Assembly (NCBI GenBank): GCA_023388715.1
Contig: JAEWFT010000055.1
Coordinates: 7,432 to 71,431 of the forward strand
Length of the DNA: 64,000 bases
Direction: 5' to 3'
Source of the DNA: Pseudomonadota bacterium
GTDB taxonomy: Bacteria; Pseudomonadota; Gammaproteobacteria; Xanthomonadales; Xanthomonadaceae
Under the pieces are notes generated by a model. That model was not told the origin of the DNA, did not search any database, and saw only the letters and a list, made by a program, of their open reading frames with translations. The position numbers and the translations under genes are program-made. This document shows, in pieces, positions 12,318 through 24,176 of this stretch (its first letter is position 1; every line of letters starts with the position of its first letter).

Positions 12318-12347
12318 TTTGGCAAGCCTGTCTGGTCGAATCGACGG

Positions 12348-12353
12348 ATTATA
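12348..12353 (-). promoter_or_regulatory. Consensus -10 TATAAT for the Lrp-queA unit
   Basis: Perfect TATAAT on the minus strand, 30 bases before the GTG of the Lrp-like gene, within the 118-base divergent region. No convincing -35 is seen, which fits an activator- or autoregulated promoter. Confidence 0.5.
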
Positions 12354-12399
12354 CCGGCGATATCGTCGGATCCGCCCTTACGAACGCCGGCGATCCCGT

Positions 12400-12405
12400 C
12401 ATAAT
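12400..12405 (+). promoter_or_regulatory. Candidate -10 CATAAT for the aminotransferase
   Basis: CATAAT 30 bases before the ATG at 12436. A weak CTTACG lies 17 bases upstream (12377-12382). About 47 bases separate it from the opposing TATAAT, enough for one regulator to act on both promoters. Confidence 0.45.
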
Positions 12406-12435
12406 TGGGGTTTGCCGCCACGCGCCGGAGATTCC

Positions 12436-13932
12436 ATGAGCCTGATCGACACCCTCGCGCCGCTGCGCGCCCACGGCAGTGGCCGCACCCCCGGTCTCGA
12501 CGATGCCACCATCCTCGCCTTCGCCCAGCGCGACCCGCAGCTGGTCGAGGCCATCGCGGCCGCCGCCGCGGAATACAGCCAGGTCAAGGCCGACTTCCCG
12601 GACCTGCTGGAGCATGACGAGGATGCCCAGCGCGCCGCGGTGCAGGCCGGCTTCATCAACTTCTATTCGGCCGACAACGCCAATCCCTATGTCGCGCTGA
12701 CCGCGCGCGGGCCTTGGATCGTCACCCTCAAGGGCGCGGTGATCTACGACACCGGCGGCTACGGCATGCTCGGGATGGGGCATGCGCCGGCGCAGGTGAT
12801 CGCGGCGATGGCGAAGCCGCAGGCGATGGCAAACATCATGACCCCGAGCGTCTCCCAGCTGCGCTTCTCCAACGCGATGCGCAACGAGATCGGCCAGACC
12901 CGCGGCGGCTGCCCGTACGCGGCGTTCCTGTGCCTGAATTCCGGCTCGGAGTCGGTGTCGCTGGCGGCGCGGATCGTCGATGCCAACGCCAAGACCATGA
13001 CCGACGAGGGCGCGCGCCACGCCGGCAAGACCATCAAGCGAGTGGTGGTCAAGGGCAGCTTCCACGGCCGCACCGACAAGCCCGCGCTGTATTCCGACTC
13101 CACCCGCAAGACCTACATCCAGCACCTGGCCAGCTACCGCGGCGAGTCCTCGGTCATCGCGATCCCGCCCTACGATGCCGATGCCCTGCGCAAGGTATTC
13201 GCCGACGCCGACAGCAACGGCTGGTACATCGAGGCGATGTTCCTGGAGCCGGTGATGGGCGAAGGCGATCCCGGCCGCAGCGTGCCCGTCCCGTTCTACG
13301 ACCTCGCGCGCGAGCTGACCCGCGCACACGGCAGCCTGCTGCTGGTCGATTCGATCCAGGCCGGCCTGCGCGCCACCGGCTACCTGTCGATCGTGGACTA
13401 TCCCGGCTTCGAGAAGTCCGAGGCGCCGGACATGGAGACCTATTCCAAGGCGCTCAACGCGGGCCAGTACCCGCTGTCGGTGCTGGCGGTGACCGAAAGC
13501 GCCGCCGCGATGTACAAGCGCGGGCTGTACGGCAACACCATGACCGCCAACCCGCGTGCGCTGGACGTGGCCTGCGCGGTGCTCGCATCGATCACCCCGG
13601 AGCTGCGCGCCAACATCCGCGAGCGCGGCCGCGAGGCGATCGCCATGCTGGAAGCGCTGAAGGGCGAAACCGGCGGGCGCATCACCCGCGTGCAGGGCAC
13701 CGGCCTGCTGTTCTCCTGCGAACTGACCAAGGAGTTCAAGGGCTACGGCACCGGATCGACCGAGGAGTGGATGCGCGAGCAGGGCATCGGCGTGATCCAT
13801 GGCGGCGAGAACTCGCTGCGGTTCACCCCGCACTTCGCGGTCACGAGCGAGGAACTGCAGCTCGTCGTCGACGTGGTGAAGCGCGCGCTGCTGGAAGGCC
13901 CGCGCGTGGAGCAGGCCGCCGCGGTGGCCTGA
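12436..13932 (+). CDS. Class III PLP-dependent aminotransferase (omega/lysine-type)
   Basis: Fold-type I aminotransferase of 498 residues. LNSGSES (167-173) is the cofactor phosphate-binding region, GSFHGRT (207-213) the conserved aromatic loop, VDSIQAGLR (304-312) replaces the usual DEVQ motif and keeps the Asp that binds the pyridine nitrogen, and ETYSKAL (334-340) contains the PLP lysine, Lys338. Length and the N-terminal extension resemble lysine 6-aminotransferase-like proteins more than acetylornithine aminotransferase, but I cannot fix the substrate. SD GGAG precedes the ATG. The divergent Lrp-type gene suggests amino-acid-responsive control. Confidence 0.8.
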   Translation: MSLIDTLAPLRAHGSGRTPGLDDATILAFAQRDPQLVEAIAAAAAEYSQVKADFPDLLEHDEDAQRAAVQAGFINFYSADNANPYVALTARGPWIVTLKGAVIYDTGGYGMLGMGHAPAQVIAAMAKPQAMANIMTPSVSQLRFSNAMRNEIGQTRGGCPYAAFLCLNSGSESVSLAARIVDANAKTMTDEGARHAGKTIKRVVVKGSFHGRTDKPALYSDSTRKTYIQHLASYRGESSVIAIPPYDADALRKVFADADSNGWYIEAMFLEPVMGEGDPGRSVPVPFYDLARELTRAHGSLLLVDSIQAGLRATGYLSIVDYPGFEKSEAPDMETYSKALNAGQYPLSVLAVTESAAAMYKRGLYGNTMTANPRALDVACAVLASITPELRANIRERGREAIAMLEALKGETGGRITRVQGTGLLFSCELTKEFKGYGTGSTEEWMREQGIGVIHGGENSLRFTPHFAVTSEELQLVVDVVKRALLEGPRVEQAAAVA

Positions 13933-13977
13933 TCGTCCCGACGACGTCCGCCTGCTCGGTTGGGAGGGGGAAGTAAG

Positions 13978-14010
13978 ACGAACGCCGGCCACGCGCCGGC
14001 GTTCGTGTTT
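13978..14010 (+). terminator. Rho-independent terminator after the aminotransferase
   Basis: Perfect 12-bp stem ACGAACGCCGGC with its complement, 5-base loop CACGC, followed by GTTT. It lies in the 128-base gap before upp. Confidence 0.8.
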
Positions 14011-14060
14011 GCGCGATCGGCCGCTTGCGGCACACTGGAAGCCTTCGCCGGGAGCTGCGC

Positions 14061-14693
14061 ATGAACGTCGTGGAAGTCCGCCACCCGCTGGTCCGCCACA
14101 AGCTCGGCAAGCTGCGTGACGCGCGCACCGATCCGGTCCATTTCCGCCAGTACGCGGGCGAGATCGCCGCGCTGCTCGCCTACGAGGCGACCCGGGACCT
14201 GCCTACGGAACAGGTCGAGGTGCCCACATGGGCCGGGACGCTGGCGGTGGACCATGTGCGCGGTGACCTGCTCACCTTGGTGCCGATCCTGCGCGCCGGG
14301 CTGGGCTTCCTTCCAGGGGTGCAGGCGCTGCTGCCGGCGGCGCCGGTCAGCGTCATCGGCCTGCGCCGGAACGAGACCACCCACCAGCCCGAGGGGTATT
14401 ACCAGCGGCTCGCGGATCGCATGCAAGAGCGCACCGCGCTGCTGATCGACCCGATGCTCGCCACCGGCGGCAGCGCCGTGGCAGCCATCGACATGCTCAA
14501 GCAGGCGGGTTGCCCGACGATCCGCGCGATCTTCCTTGTCGCCGCTCCCGAGGGCCTGCGCGCGCTGGAAGCCGCGCATCCCGATGTGGCGGTGTACGTC
14601 GCGGCGATCGACGCGCGACTGGACGAAAACGCCTACATCCGCCCGGGGCTGGGCGATGCCGGCGACCGGCTGTTCGGCACGCCGGTCGAGTAA
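14061..14693 (+). CDS. upp: Uracil phosphoribosyltransferase
   Basis: Salvage enzyme making UMP from uracil and PRPP. The 210 residues are the normal length. It shows PILRAGLG (75-82), the PRPP loop [10 protein letters not shown] (130-139) and the uracil-binding C-terminus [15 protein letters not shown] at 14061 is chosen because the protein then starts [14 protein letters not shown] like its homologues; GGGAG lies just upstream. Single gene between a terminator and a convergent MBL gene. Confidence 0.95.
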   Translation: MNVVEVRHPLVRHKLGKLRDARTDPVHFRQYAGEIAALLAYEATRDLPTEQVEVPTWAGTLAVDHVRGDLLTLVPILRAGLGFLPGVQALLPAAPVSVIGLRRNETTHQPEGYYQRLADRMQERTALLIDPMLATGGSAVAAIDMLKQAGCPTIRAIFLVAAPEGLRALEAAHPDVAVYVAAIDARLDENAYIRPGLGDAGDRLFGTPVE

Positions 14694-14705
14694 ACCCGCG
14701 GGGTC

Positions 14706-15596
14706 TCAGGCGGCCAGCGGACGCGCCTGCAACACGGCGACCTCGTGCGCCGTGCCGAAGCGGCCCTTGTCGTCGCGGGTGACCTGCGCCAGCGCGCAGC
14801 CGGGGTCGTGGGTGAAGTACAGGTGCACGTTGCGGGCCAGCTTGTCCTCGAGGAAGGCGCGCTTCTCGTCGATCAGCAGCTCGGCGTTGCGGTCGTAGCC
14901 CATGGTGATCGGAACGTGCACCCACGGGCGCCCAGGGATCAGGTCGGCGCAGAACACGAGCCCGCCATGCGGCTGGCCATCGACCGACTCCGGGCCCACG
15001 ATTTCCGCGAGCATCAGGCCCGGCGTATGGCCATCGCTGTGGTGGAAACGCACGGCGTCGCCCAGCGCCCGTGAGGTGTCGCCCCGGACCAGTTCCAGCC
15101 GGCCGCTGGCCTCCAGCAATTCCGTCAACCCGGGGATGAAGCTTGCGCGATCGCGCGGGTGCGGATCGAGCGCGCGCTGCCAGTGCGTGGCGCCCACCAC
15201 GAAGGTCGCGTTGGGGAACAGCAGCCGCGGCGGTGCGCCATCCTCCCACGCCGCCAGCAGTCCGCCGGCATGGTCGAAGTGCAAGTGCGAGAGCACGACC
15301 ACGTCGATGTCCTCGTGCGAGAACCCGGCCGCGGCCAGCGACTCCAGCAGCACGTGGCGCGGCTCGACCACGCCGTAACGCTCGCGCAGGGCAGGATCGA
15401 AGAACGCGCCGATCCCGGTCTCGAACAGCACGGTCTTGCCGTTGAGCGGGCTGGCCAGCAGCGCGCGGCATGCAAGGTCGATGCGGTGGCCGTCATCCAC
15501 GCTGGTCCAGCGCTGCCACAGCGCGCGCGGCGCGTTGCCGAACATCGCGCCGCCATCCAGCTTCTGCGAATTGCCGAGTATCGACCAGAGCTTCAT
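14706..15596 (-). CDS. MBL-fold metallo-hydrolase
   Basis: 296-residue metallo-beta-lactamase-fold enzyme. The metal motif HLHFDH is at 104-109 and further ligands are likely in SDGHTPGLM and the C-terminal FTHDPG. The pattern resembles quorum-quenching lactonase and other small hydrolases, but the substrate is not deducible. SD GGGAGG precedes the ATG and it begins 16 bases after ggt, so it is probably in the ferredoxin-ggt unit. Confidence 0.85.
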   Translation of the reverse strand: MKLWSILGNSQKLDGGAMFGNAPRALWQRWTSVDDGHRIDLACRALLASPLNGKTVLFETGIGAFFDPALRERYGVVEPRHVLLESLAAAGFSHEDIDVVVLSHLHFDHAGGLLAAWEDGAPPRLLFPNATFVVGATHWQRALDPHPRDRASFIPGLTELLEASGRLELVRGDTSRALGDAVRFHHSDGHTPGLMLAEIVGPESVDGQPHGGLVFCADLIPGRPWVHVPITMGYDRNAELLIDEKRAFLEDKLARNVHLYFTHDPGCALAQVTRDDKGRFGTAHEVAVLQARPLAA

Positions 15597-15612
15597 CCGG
15601 ATCCTCCCGCGC

Positions 15613-17639
<2,027 letters not shown>

Positions 17640-17648
17640 CTACCGGCC

Positions 17649-18140
17649 TTACTTGCCCTCGACGAAGACGTAGTTCACGCCTGCGGGCTCGACCGCGGCG
17701 CGCACGCGCTCGCCAAGCACCGGGGTGCCGACGAACAGGACCTTGACGCCCTTCATGGTGCCTGCGGGCACCTGCTTGAACGCGGTCTCGATCATCTCGG
17801 TGGTCTTCTCCGGCGCCGGCGAGGCGAACACCAGCATGTTGCCCTCGATGATGCCGCGGCCCAGGTCCTGCTCCAGCTTCTCCAGCAGCCGCTCGTACAG
17901 GCCGCCGAAGCCTTCGGTGTCCTCGGCAGGCAGGAAATACACGTACGGCGAGTTGTTGATGCCCTCCATGTTGCGGCCGACCACGTCGTTGACGTAGGTG
18001 CGCCAGGAATTGGCATCGCTGGTGGTGGGCATGGGCAGCGGCGCGGCGGCGACCGGTGCAGCCGGCGCCTCCTCCTTCTTGCAGGCCGCGAAGGGCAACG
18101 CCAGGCAGGCGATCACGAACAGGCGGGTCAAGGTCTTCAT
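17649..18140 (-). CDS. Hypothetical lipoprotein
   Basis: 163-residue protein that I do not assign to a named family. ATG at 18140 gives a signal peptide ending in the lipobox PFAAC, followed by KKEEAPAAP, so a lipidated cysteine is expected. After an Ala/Pro linker a globular part of about 130 residues follows with WRTYVNDVVGRNMEGI and ending YVFVEGK. No catalytic motif seen. It lies between coaD and the ferredoxin gene, about 50 bases from each, on the same strand. Confidence 0.75.
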   Translation of the reverse strand: MKTLTRLFVIACLALPFAACKKEEAPAAPVAAAPLPMPTTSDANSWRTYVNDVVGRNMEGINNSPYVYFLPAEDTEGFGGLYERLLEKLEQDLGRGIIEGNMLVFASPAPEKTTEMIETAFKQVPAGTMKGVKVLFVGTPVLGERVRAAVEPAGVNYVFVEGK

Positions 18141-18189
18141 GGGTTTTCCCCTGGGCTTGCGTTGGTGGAAGTGCGCAGCGCGGGCGGCA

Positions 18190-19298
<1,109 letters not shown>

Positions 19299-19393
19299 CG
19301 GGGCGTCGCCTGGGCGGGTGCTACCATGCGCGCCATTCTCGCCCATCCGCATGCGGCGCCGCACCGGCCCCGCCCTTGCCCGTCCCCGCACGC

Positions 19394-20590
19394 ATGGCCA
19401 GCTGGTTCCGCCGCAAGAAACCCGAAGACGAATCGGCCCGCCGCATGTCCATCGAGGACCTGGCCGCGGCATTCCCCGACCGGGCCGTACAGTCGCCTTC
19501 GGATGGCCAATCCCAGAAGGAATTGCCAGCGCAGGCGGAGCCGACCGGACCACTCGCGCCTGACGCATCGCCCCCACCCCTCGCGCCGTCGGTCGAACCT
19601 GCGGTCGTACCCGTGATCGCAGTCGACGACGCGGGTACGGCGGCCCTCGCCCCGCAGGCAGCGCCCGCTGCAGCCGGCAAGCTGGGCTGGATGCAGCGCA
19701 TCGGCAAGCTGCTCAATACCGACGTCGCCGAACTCATCGGGCGCAACCCGATCCTCGACGACGACCTGCTCGACGAGATCGAAACCGCCCTGCTCACCGC
19801 AGACGTCGGCGTCACCGCCAGCACCGAGCTCGTGGGGTCGATGCGCAAGCGGATGAAGGCGCGCGAGTTCGCCGACGCGCGGGCGCTGCTGAAGGCGCTG
19901 CGCCTGGAGCTTGTCGCAATGCTGGAGCCGGTGGCGCAACCGCTGCGGATCGATGCGGCGAAGAAGCCCTTCGTGATCCTCACCGTCGGCGTCAACGGAG
20001 CCGGCAAGACCACCACCATCGGCAAGCTGGCGCGTCGCTACAAGGACGAGGGCCGCAGCCTGATGCTGGCCGCGGGCGACACCTTCCGCGCCGCCGCGGT
20101 CGCCCAGCTGCAGGCGTGGGGCGATCGCAACGGCGTTGCGGTGGTCGCGCAGGGCCAGAACGCGGACGCCGCCTCGGTCGCGTTCGACGCGCTGCAGGCG
20201 ACCAGGTCGCGCGGCACCGAAGTGCTGATCGCCGACACCGCCGGGCGGCTGCACACGCAGGGCGGGCTGATGGACGAGCTGGCCAAGGTCGCGCGGGTGC
20301 TGCGCAAGCTCGATCCGGAGGCGCCGCACGAGGTGCTGATGGTGATCGACGGCACCACCGGCCAGAACGCGATCAATCAGGTGCGCAAGTTCAATGAGAA
20401 GATCGCGGTCACCGGGCTGGTGGTGACCAAGCTGGATGGCACCGCCAAGGGCGGCGTGGTGTTCGCGCTGGCCCGTGAATTCGGCATCCCGATCCGCTAC
20501 GCCGGCATCGGCGAGCGCCCCGAGGACCTGCGCGTGTTCGATGCCGAGGCGTTCGTCGACGCCTTGTTGCCCGAGGCGCTGGGTGGCTGA
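19394..20590 (+). CDS. ftsY: Signal recognition particle receptor FtsY
   Basis: SRP GTPase that docks ribosome-nascent-chain complexes at the membrane. 398 residues: an acidic/proline-rich N-terminal A domain, short in this protein, then the NG domain with GVNGAGKTTTIGKLA (P-loop), DTFRAAAVAQL, DTAGRLHTQ and TKLDGTAKGG, all SRP-GTPase signatures. The N-terminal MASWFRRKKPEDE is a typical membrane-contact start. The AsmA-like gene follows with possible overlap. Confidence 0.96.
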   Translation: MASWFRRKKPEDESARRMSIEDLAAAFPDRAVQSPSDGQSQKELPAQAEPTGPLAPDASPPPLAPSVEPAVVPVIAVDDAGTAALAPQAAPAAAGKLGWMQRIGKLLNTDVAELIGRNPILDDDLLDEIETALLTADVGVTASTELVGSMRKRMKAREFADARALLKALRLELVAMLEPVAQPLRIDAAKKPFVILTVGVNGAGKTTTIGKLARRYKDEGRSLMLAAGDTFRAAAVAQLQAWGDRNGVAVVAQGQNADAASVAFDALQATRSRGTEVLIADTAGRLHTQGGLMDELAKVARVLRKLDPEAPHEVLMVIDGTTGQNAINQVRKFNEKIAVTGLVVTKLDGTAKGGVVFALAREFGIPIRYAGIGERPEDLRVFDAEAFVDALLPEALGG

Positions 20591-20633
20591 GAGCGGCGCC
20601 GCCGGTCCGCCGCCCGTGCGCGATCGCCGCGCG

Positions 20634-21899
20634 ATGAAGCCCGCCGCCCGGATCGCGCTCCTGCTGCTGGCAGCGGCGTTGCTCGGCCTGCTCGTGCTGC
20701 GCTGGCTGCTGCAGCCTGAGCAGGCCGGCGAGGTGCTGCTGCGCCAGGCCGGCGACGCCCTGGGGCTGCAGATCGATGCGGCGTCCGTCGACTACAGGCT
20801 GCGCGGGACCCCGGAACTGGTGCTGCGTGATGTGACCGCGCGGCAGCCCGGCCAGCAGGATGCGCTGCTCGCGGCCGGACGGGTCTTCATCTCGTTGCCG
20901 TGGAGCACGATCCGCGCCCGCGGCGCCGACCTGACCGCGCGGCGGATCGAGCTGGACGCGCCGGTCCTCGATGTTCCAGCCCTGCAGCGCTGGCTGGCGA
21001 CCCGTCCGAAGGCGGAAGAAACCCGGATCCCGGTCCTCAGCGATGGCCTGAAGGTCACCGAAGGTCGCATCAAGAACGACAGCTGGAGCGTCGACGGGCT
21101 GGAGCTGGAGCTTCCATCGCTGCACCCCGAACGCCCCCTGCGCGCGCACGTGCGCGGGCGCTACCTGGATCCACCAATCCGCATTCCGGCGAACCTTGCG
21201 ATCACCGTGGCGCATCCCCGGCGCGCGCTCGCGGGCGCCCCGACCGGCATCGCCGCGGCCGGCACGCTCGCGCTTGCAGGCGCCGACTGGCGGGTGCCGA
21301 TGCAGGTGATCCTCTCTGGTCCGCTCCGGCTCGGACGTGATTCGGTGGTCGTACGGCCGGTGAAGCTCGGCATCGCCGCGCGCTACCTCTCGTCCGGCTC
21401 GCAGCTAGCCTTCCGGCTGGGCCTGCATGGCCCCATGGCGTTCAACAACGCGACCTGGCGCTTCGTGCCGGTGTCGGTCGTGCTGGATGGCGACGGCGCC
21501 ATCCCGGATGCGCGCGCACGCGGCAGCCTGTCCATCGGCCGCCAGCTGCGGCTGCACCTCGATGGCCGCATCGCGCGCTGGCCGCAGGCGTGGCCCACCC
21601 TGCCCGCTCCGCTGGCCGGGGACACCCGGCCGATGGACTTCGCGCTGGACTACCGGGGCCGGATCGCATTCCAGGACCTGGCGTCGCTGGAGCTGCGGCG
21701 CGACGCCACCCGCTTCGATGCCCGCTTCCACCTGCCCGCCGTGCGCGAGTGGACCTCGCGGATGGACAGCGGCTCGCCATTGCCGCCGCTTGACGGACGC
21801 CTGACCACCCCGCTGCTCCAGATCGCCGGCGCGCAGCTCGAGGGGGTGGAAATCGAGATCGACGATCCCGCGGTGCCGGCCGTGGGCGGCGATCGCTGA
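20634..21899 (+). CDS. AsmA-like inner-membrane-anchored protein
   Basis: 421-residue protein with one N-terminal membrane segment (about 6-26) and a long beta-rich periplasmic region containing DVTARQPGQQDALLAAGRV and repeated LxLxG-type strands, the look of AsmA/DUF748-type proteins involved in outer membrane lipid homeostasis. No enzyme motif. It precedes mutY by 3 bases, matching the asmA-mutY order known in pseudomonads. The alternative GTG at 20583, overlapping the ftsY stop and with GAGG upstream, would add 17 residues and is a real possibility. Confidence 0.65.
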   Translation: MKPAARIALLLLAAALLGLLVLRWLLQPEQAGEVLLRQAGDALGLQIDAASVDYRLRGTPELVLRDVTARQPGQQDALLAAGRVFISLPWSTIRARGADLTARRIELDAPVLDVPALQRWLATRPKAEETRIPVLSDGLKVTEGRIKNDSWSVDGLELELPSLHPERPLRAHVRGRYLDPPIRIPANLAITVAHPRRALAGAPTGIAAAGTLALAGADWRVPMQVILSGPLRLGRDSVVVRPVKLGIAARYLSSGSQLAFRLGLHGPMAFNNATWRFVPVSVVLDGDGAIPDARARGSLSIGRQLRLHLDGRIARWPQAWPTLPAPLAGDTRPMDFALDYRGRIAFQDLASLELRRDATRFDARFHLPAVREWTSRMDSGSPLPPLDGRLTTPLLQIAGAQLEGVEIEIDDPAVPAVGGDR

Positions 21900-21902
21900 G
21901 CG

Positions 21903-22952
21903 ATGGGACTGCAAGACAACTACGCCGCGCGCCTGCTGCAGTGGCACGCAGCAAACGGCCGCCATGACCTTCCGTGGCAGCACCCGCGCACGCCCTACCG
22001 CGTCTGGCTCAGCGAAATCATGCTGCAGCAGACGCAGGTGACCGTGGTGGCGGGCTACTTCGAGCGCTTCGTCGCCGCCCTGCCGGACCTTCCCGCGCTG
22101 GCGCGCGCGGACGTGGAGGAGGTACTGGCGCTGTGGTCGGGGCTGGGCTACTACACCCGCGCCCGCAACCTGCACGCGGCGGCCCGGCTGTGCATGCAGC
22201 GCCACGGCGGAGAGCTGCCGCGGCAGCTCGATGCTTTGATGGCACTGCCGGGCATCGGCCGCAGCACCGCCGGCGCGATCCTGTCGCAGGCATGGGGCGA
22301 TCCTGCACCGATCCTCGATGGCAACGTCAAGCGCGTGCTGTGCCGCCTGCATGGCATCGCGGGCTGGCCGGGCTCGCCCACCGTCGAGAAGCAGTTGTGG
22401 GCGATTGCCGCCGGCCTGCTGCCGGCGCAGCGAATGGACGACTACACCCAGGCCCAGATGGACTTCGGCGCAACCGTCTGCACCCGCGCCAACCCCGCCT
22501 GCACCGCGTGTCCGCTGGCGGTCCATTGCGTCGCGTTGCGCGACGGACGGGTGGCGGAACTTCCTTCGCCCAAACCCGCAAGGGCGCTGCCCGAACGCAG
22601 CGTCCACATGCTCCTGGCCCAGGACTCTGACGGGCGGGTCCTGCTCCAGCGCCGGGCGCCCACCGGTGTCTGGGCCTCGCTGTGGTCGTTGCCCGAACAC
22701 GCGGATGCCAGCCTGGCGCGCGACTGGTTCGGCCAGCACCTGGACGGCGAGTTCGAACGCGGCCGGCCCGGCGCACCCGTGCGCCACGCCTTCAGCCATT
22801 ACCGGCTGCAGATCCTGCCGCTGCGGATCCGGGTGCGCGGCCCGCGCGCGCGGGTGGGTGATAATCCGGACCTGCGCTGGGCACGGCGCGACGAGTTGGC
22901 CGGCATCGGCCTGCCCGCGCCCGTGCGGCGCCTGATCGAAGAGGAAGGATGA
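21903..22952 (+). CDS. mutY: A/G-specific adenine glycosylase MutY
   Basis: Removes adenine mispaired with 8-oxoguanine. 349 residues: catalytic [20 protein letters not shown] with the family Glu, the helix-hairpin-helix [15 protein letters not shown], the catalytic Asp in [10 protein letters not shown], the [4Fe-4S] motif [17 protein letters not shown] (Cys-x7-Cys-x2-Cys-x5-Cys) and a C-terminal NUDIX-like 8-oxoG-recognition domain ending with LRWARRDEL. The stop overlaps the yggX start. Confidence 0.97.
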   Translation: MGLQDNYAARLLQWHAANGRHDLPWQHPRTPYRVWLSEIMLQQTQVTVVAGYFERFVAALPDLPALARADVEEVLALWSGLGYYTRARNLHAAARLCMQRHGGELPRQLDALMALPGIGRSTAGAILSQAWGDPAPILDGNVKRVLCRLHGIAGWPGSPTVEKQLWAIAAGLLPAQRMDDYTQAQMDFGATVCTRANPACTACPLAVHCVALRDGRVAELPSPKPARALPERSVHMLLAQDSDGRVLLQRRAPTGVWASLWSLPEHADASLARDWFGQHLDGEFERGRPGAPVRHAFSHYRLQILPLRIRVRGPRARVGDNPDLRWARRDELAGIGLPAPVRRLIEEEG

Positions 22953-23221
22953 TGGCGAGGACGGTGTTCTGCGAGGTCGACCAGGTCGAGGCCGAGGGCC
23001 TGGATTTCCCGCCATGGCCCGGCGAGGCCGGCAAGCGCGTGTTCGCGGGGGTCGGCAAGCCCGCGTGGCAGCGCTGGCTGGTGCACCAGACCATGCTGAT
23101 CAACGAGAACCGGCTCTCGCCGATGAACCCGGAGCATCGCGCCTTCCTCGAGGGCGAGATGCTCAAGTACCTGTTTGGCGGCGGCGCCGAGAAGCCGGCG
23201 GGCTACGTGCCGGAAGGCTGA
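22949..23221 (+). CDS. yggX: Probable Fe(2+)-trafficking protein YggX
   Basis: Small protein linked to protection of Fe-S clusters from oxidation. 90 residues with [27 protein letters not shown] split by no gaps relative to family, [18 protein letters not shown] and a conserved single Cys8. The mutY-yggX pairing is conserved in many Proteobacteria. ATG at 22949 overlaps the mutY stop; ATG at 22952 is also possible. Its 3' end overlaps the convergent lipoprotein gene by 19 bases. Confidence 0.93.
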   Translation: MMARTVFCEVDQVEAEGLDFPPWPGEAGKRVFAGVGKPAWQRWLVHQTMLINENRLSPMNPEHRAFLEGEMLKYLFGGGAEKPAGYVPEG

Positions 23222-23622
23222 GCCGCAGGCGCGTTGCGCGCATCGCGCAGGGCCTTCATGTCCAGCGGTCGGATTTCCTCGATCCGGCAACCGATCGGCG
23301 ATCCCTTCACCAGCACCTGGTCGAACCGCGCGACCACGACCCCGTTGCGCGAGGTGAGCCCCAGCGTCGCCGCCCCGCTGTCCCAGTCCAGGCATGGCCC
23401 GGAGATCCGCAGCAGCCAGGATTCGCGCGGCTTGACGTCAAGTACCACGTGCCCATCGTCGATGCGCTGCCAGCCCATCGCGCGGCCGAAGTAATGGAAT
23501 TGCGAGACCGGCTCGCCCGCATGCGCGAGGTAAGGCGCCAGCGCGGGGGAGGCATCGCGGCTCGGGGTGGCGCAGCCCGCGACGGTGCAGGCCAGCAGGA
23601 ACGGCAGGATGAAATGCTTCAT
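23203..23622 (-). CDS. DUF6491-like lipoprotein
   Basis: 139-residue predicted lipoprotein with lipobox TVAGC and a small conserved-looking domain: ISQFHY-type strand (VSQFHYFG), [19 protein letters not shown], a central aromatic/cysteine region and C-terminal [11 protein letters not shown]. The two spaced cysteines and the final IEEIRPLD pattern agree with what I recall of DUF6491; function unknown. ATG at 23622. The stop lies inside the end of yggX on the opposite strand. Confidence 0.7.
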   Translation of the reverse strand: MKHFILPFLLACTVAGCATPSRDASPALAPYLAHAGEPVSQFHYFGRAMGWQRIDDGHVVLDVKPRESWLLRISGPCLDWDSGAATLGLTSRNGVVVARFDQVLVKGSPIGCRIEEIRPLDMKALRDARNAPAAQPSGT

Positions 23623-23708
23623 GGCAGGCTCTCCGCTCGGACTGCGCCGATGATGCGCCCGCCAGCGGCAACCGCAACTTAGCGGGCCCGTGTCACCCAT
23701 GCGACGGC

Positions 23709-23737
23709 TTGCCCCCGTTGCCCGTCCCCCGTATCAT
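23709..23737 (+). promoter_or_regulatory. Sigma-70 promoter for tRNA-Phe
   Basis: TTGCCC (23709-23714), 17-base spacer, TATCAT (23732-23737). The expected start lies about 14 bases before the tRNA, and the G/C-rich bases just after the -10 fit a stringently controlled stable-RNA promoter. Confidence 0.7.
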
Positions 23738-23757
23738 TCGCGGCTCGCTCGACGCAT

Positions 23758-23833
23758 GGCCGGGTAGCTCAGTTGGTAGAGCAGGGGATTGAAAATCCCC
23801 GTGTCGGGGGTTCGATTCCCTCCCCGGCCACCA
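23758..23833 (+). tRNA. tRNA-Phe (anticodon GAA)
   Basis: 76 bases with full cloverleaf: 7-bp acceptor stem GGCCGGG/CCCGGCC, D arm GCTCAGTTGGTAGAGC, anticodon stem GGGGA/TCCCC closing the loop TTGAAAA with anticodon GAA, T arm with GTTCGATTC, discriminator A and encoded CCA. Transcribed alone, with its own promoter and terminator. Confidence 0.98.
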
Positions 23834-23846
23834 TGCGAAACGCAAG

Positions 23847-23880
23847 CCCCGCAACGGCCGCAGCCAGTGTGGGGTTTTTT
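23847..23880 (+). terminator. Rho-independent terminator after tRNA-Phe
   Basis: Stem CCCCGCA/TGTGGGG (7 bp, one G:U), 14-base loop, then six T. It starts 13 bases after the CCA end. Confidence 0.85.
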
Positions 23881-23950
23881 CGTTGTGGCCCGCTGCGGCG
23901 GCGCGGCATGTGGCTACACTCGCGGCACTCCCATCGAAGAGGACGCCCGC

Positions 23951-24136
23951 ATGGACATCCACGACATCGCACTGATGCTCTACGCCCAGTTGCTGGGCGC
24001 GCGGCGCGAGCCTCTGGACGAAGCCTCGCGGCTGCAGCTTGGACGCGAAGCCTACCTGTGCGCGGAAGCCTTCGTGGCCGCCAAGGACATCTACATCCGT
24101 GAACTGCCGGTGGCCGCGGGCGACGCCACCTTCTGA
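23951..24136 (+). CDS. Small conserved-type hypothetical protein (61 aa)
   Basis: Unrecognised 61-residue protein starting MDIHDIALMLYAQLLGARRE. It looks helical and has an amphipathic second half (RLQLGREAYLCAEAFVAAKDIY) with one cysteine. A purine-rich GAAGAGGA lies 8 bases before the ATG and a TACACT hexamer about 30 bases upstream. It lacks a signal peptide or membrane segment. Its codon use has the strong GC3 bias of its neighbours, which supports coding. Confidence 0.6.
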   Translation: MDIHDIALMLYAQLLGARREPLDEASRLQLGREAYLCAEAFVAAKDIYIRELPVAAGDATF

Positions 24137-24176
24137 TGCGCGCGTTATGCTCCGGGCGAAGACCCGGAGGCCATCC

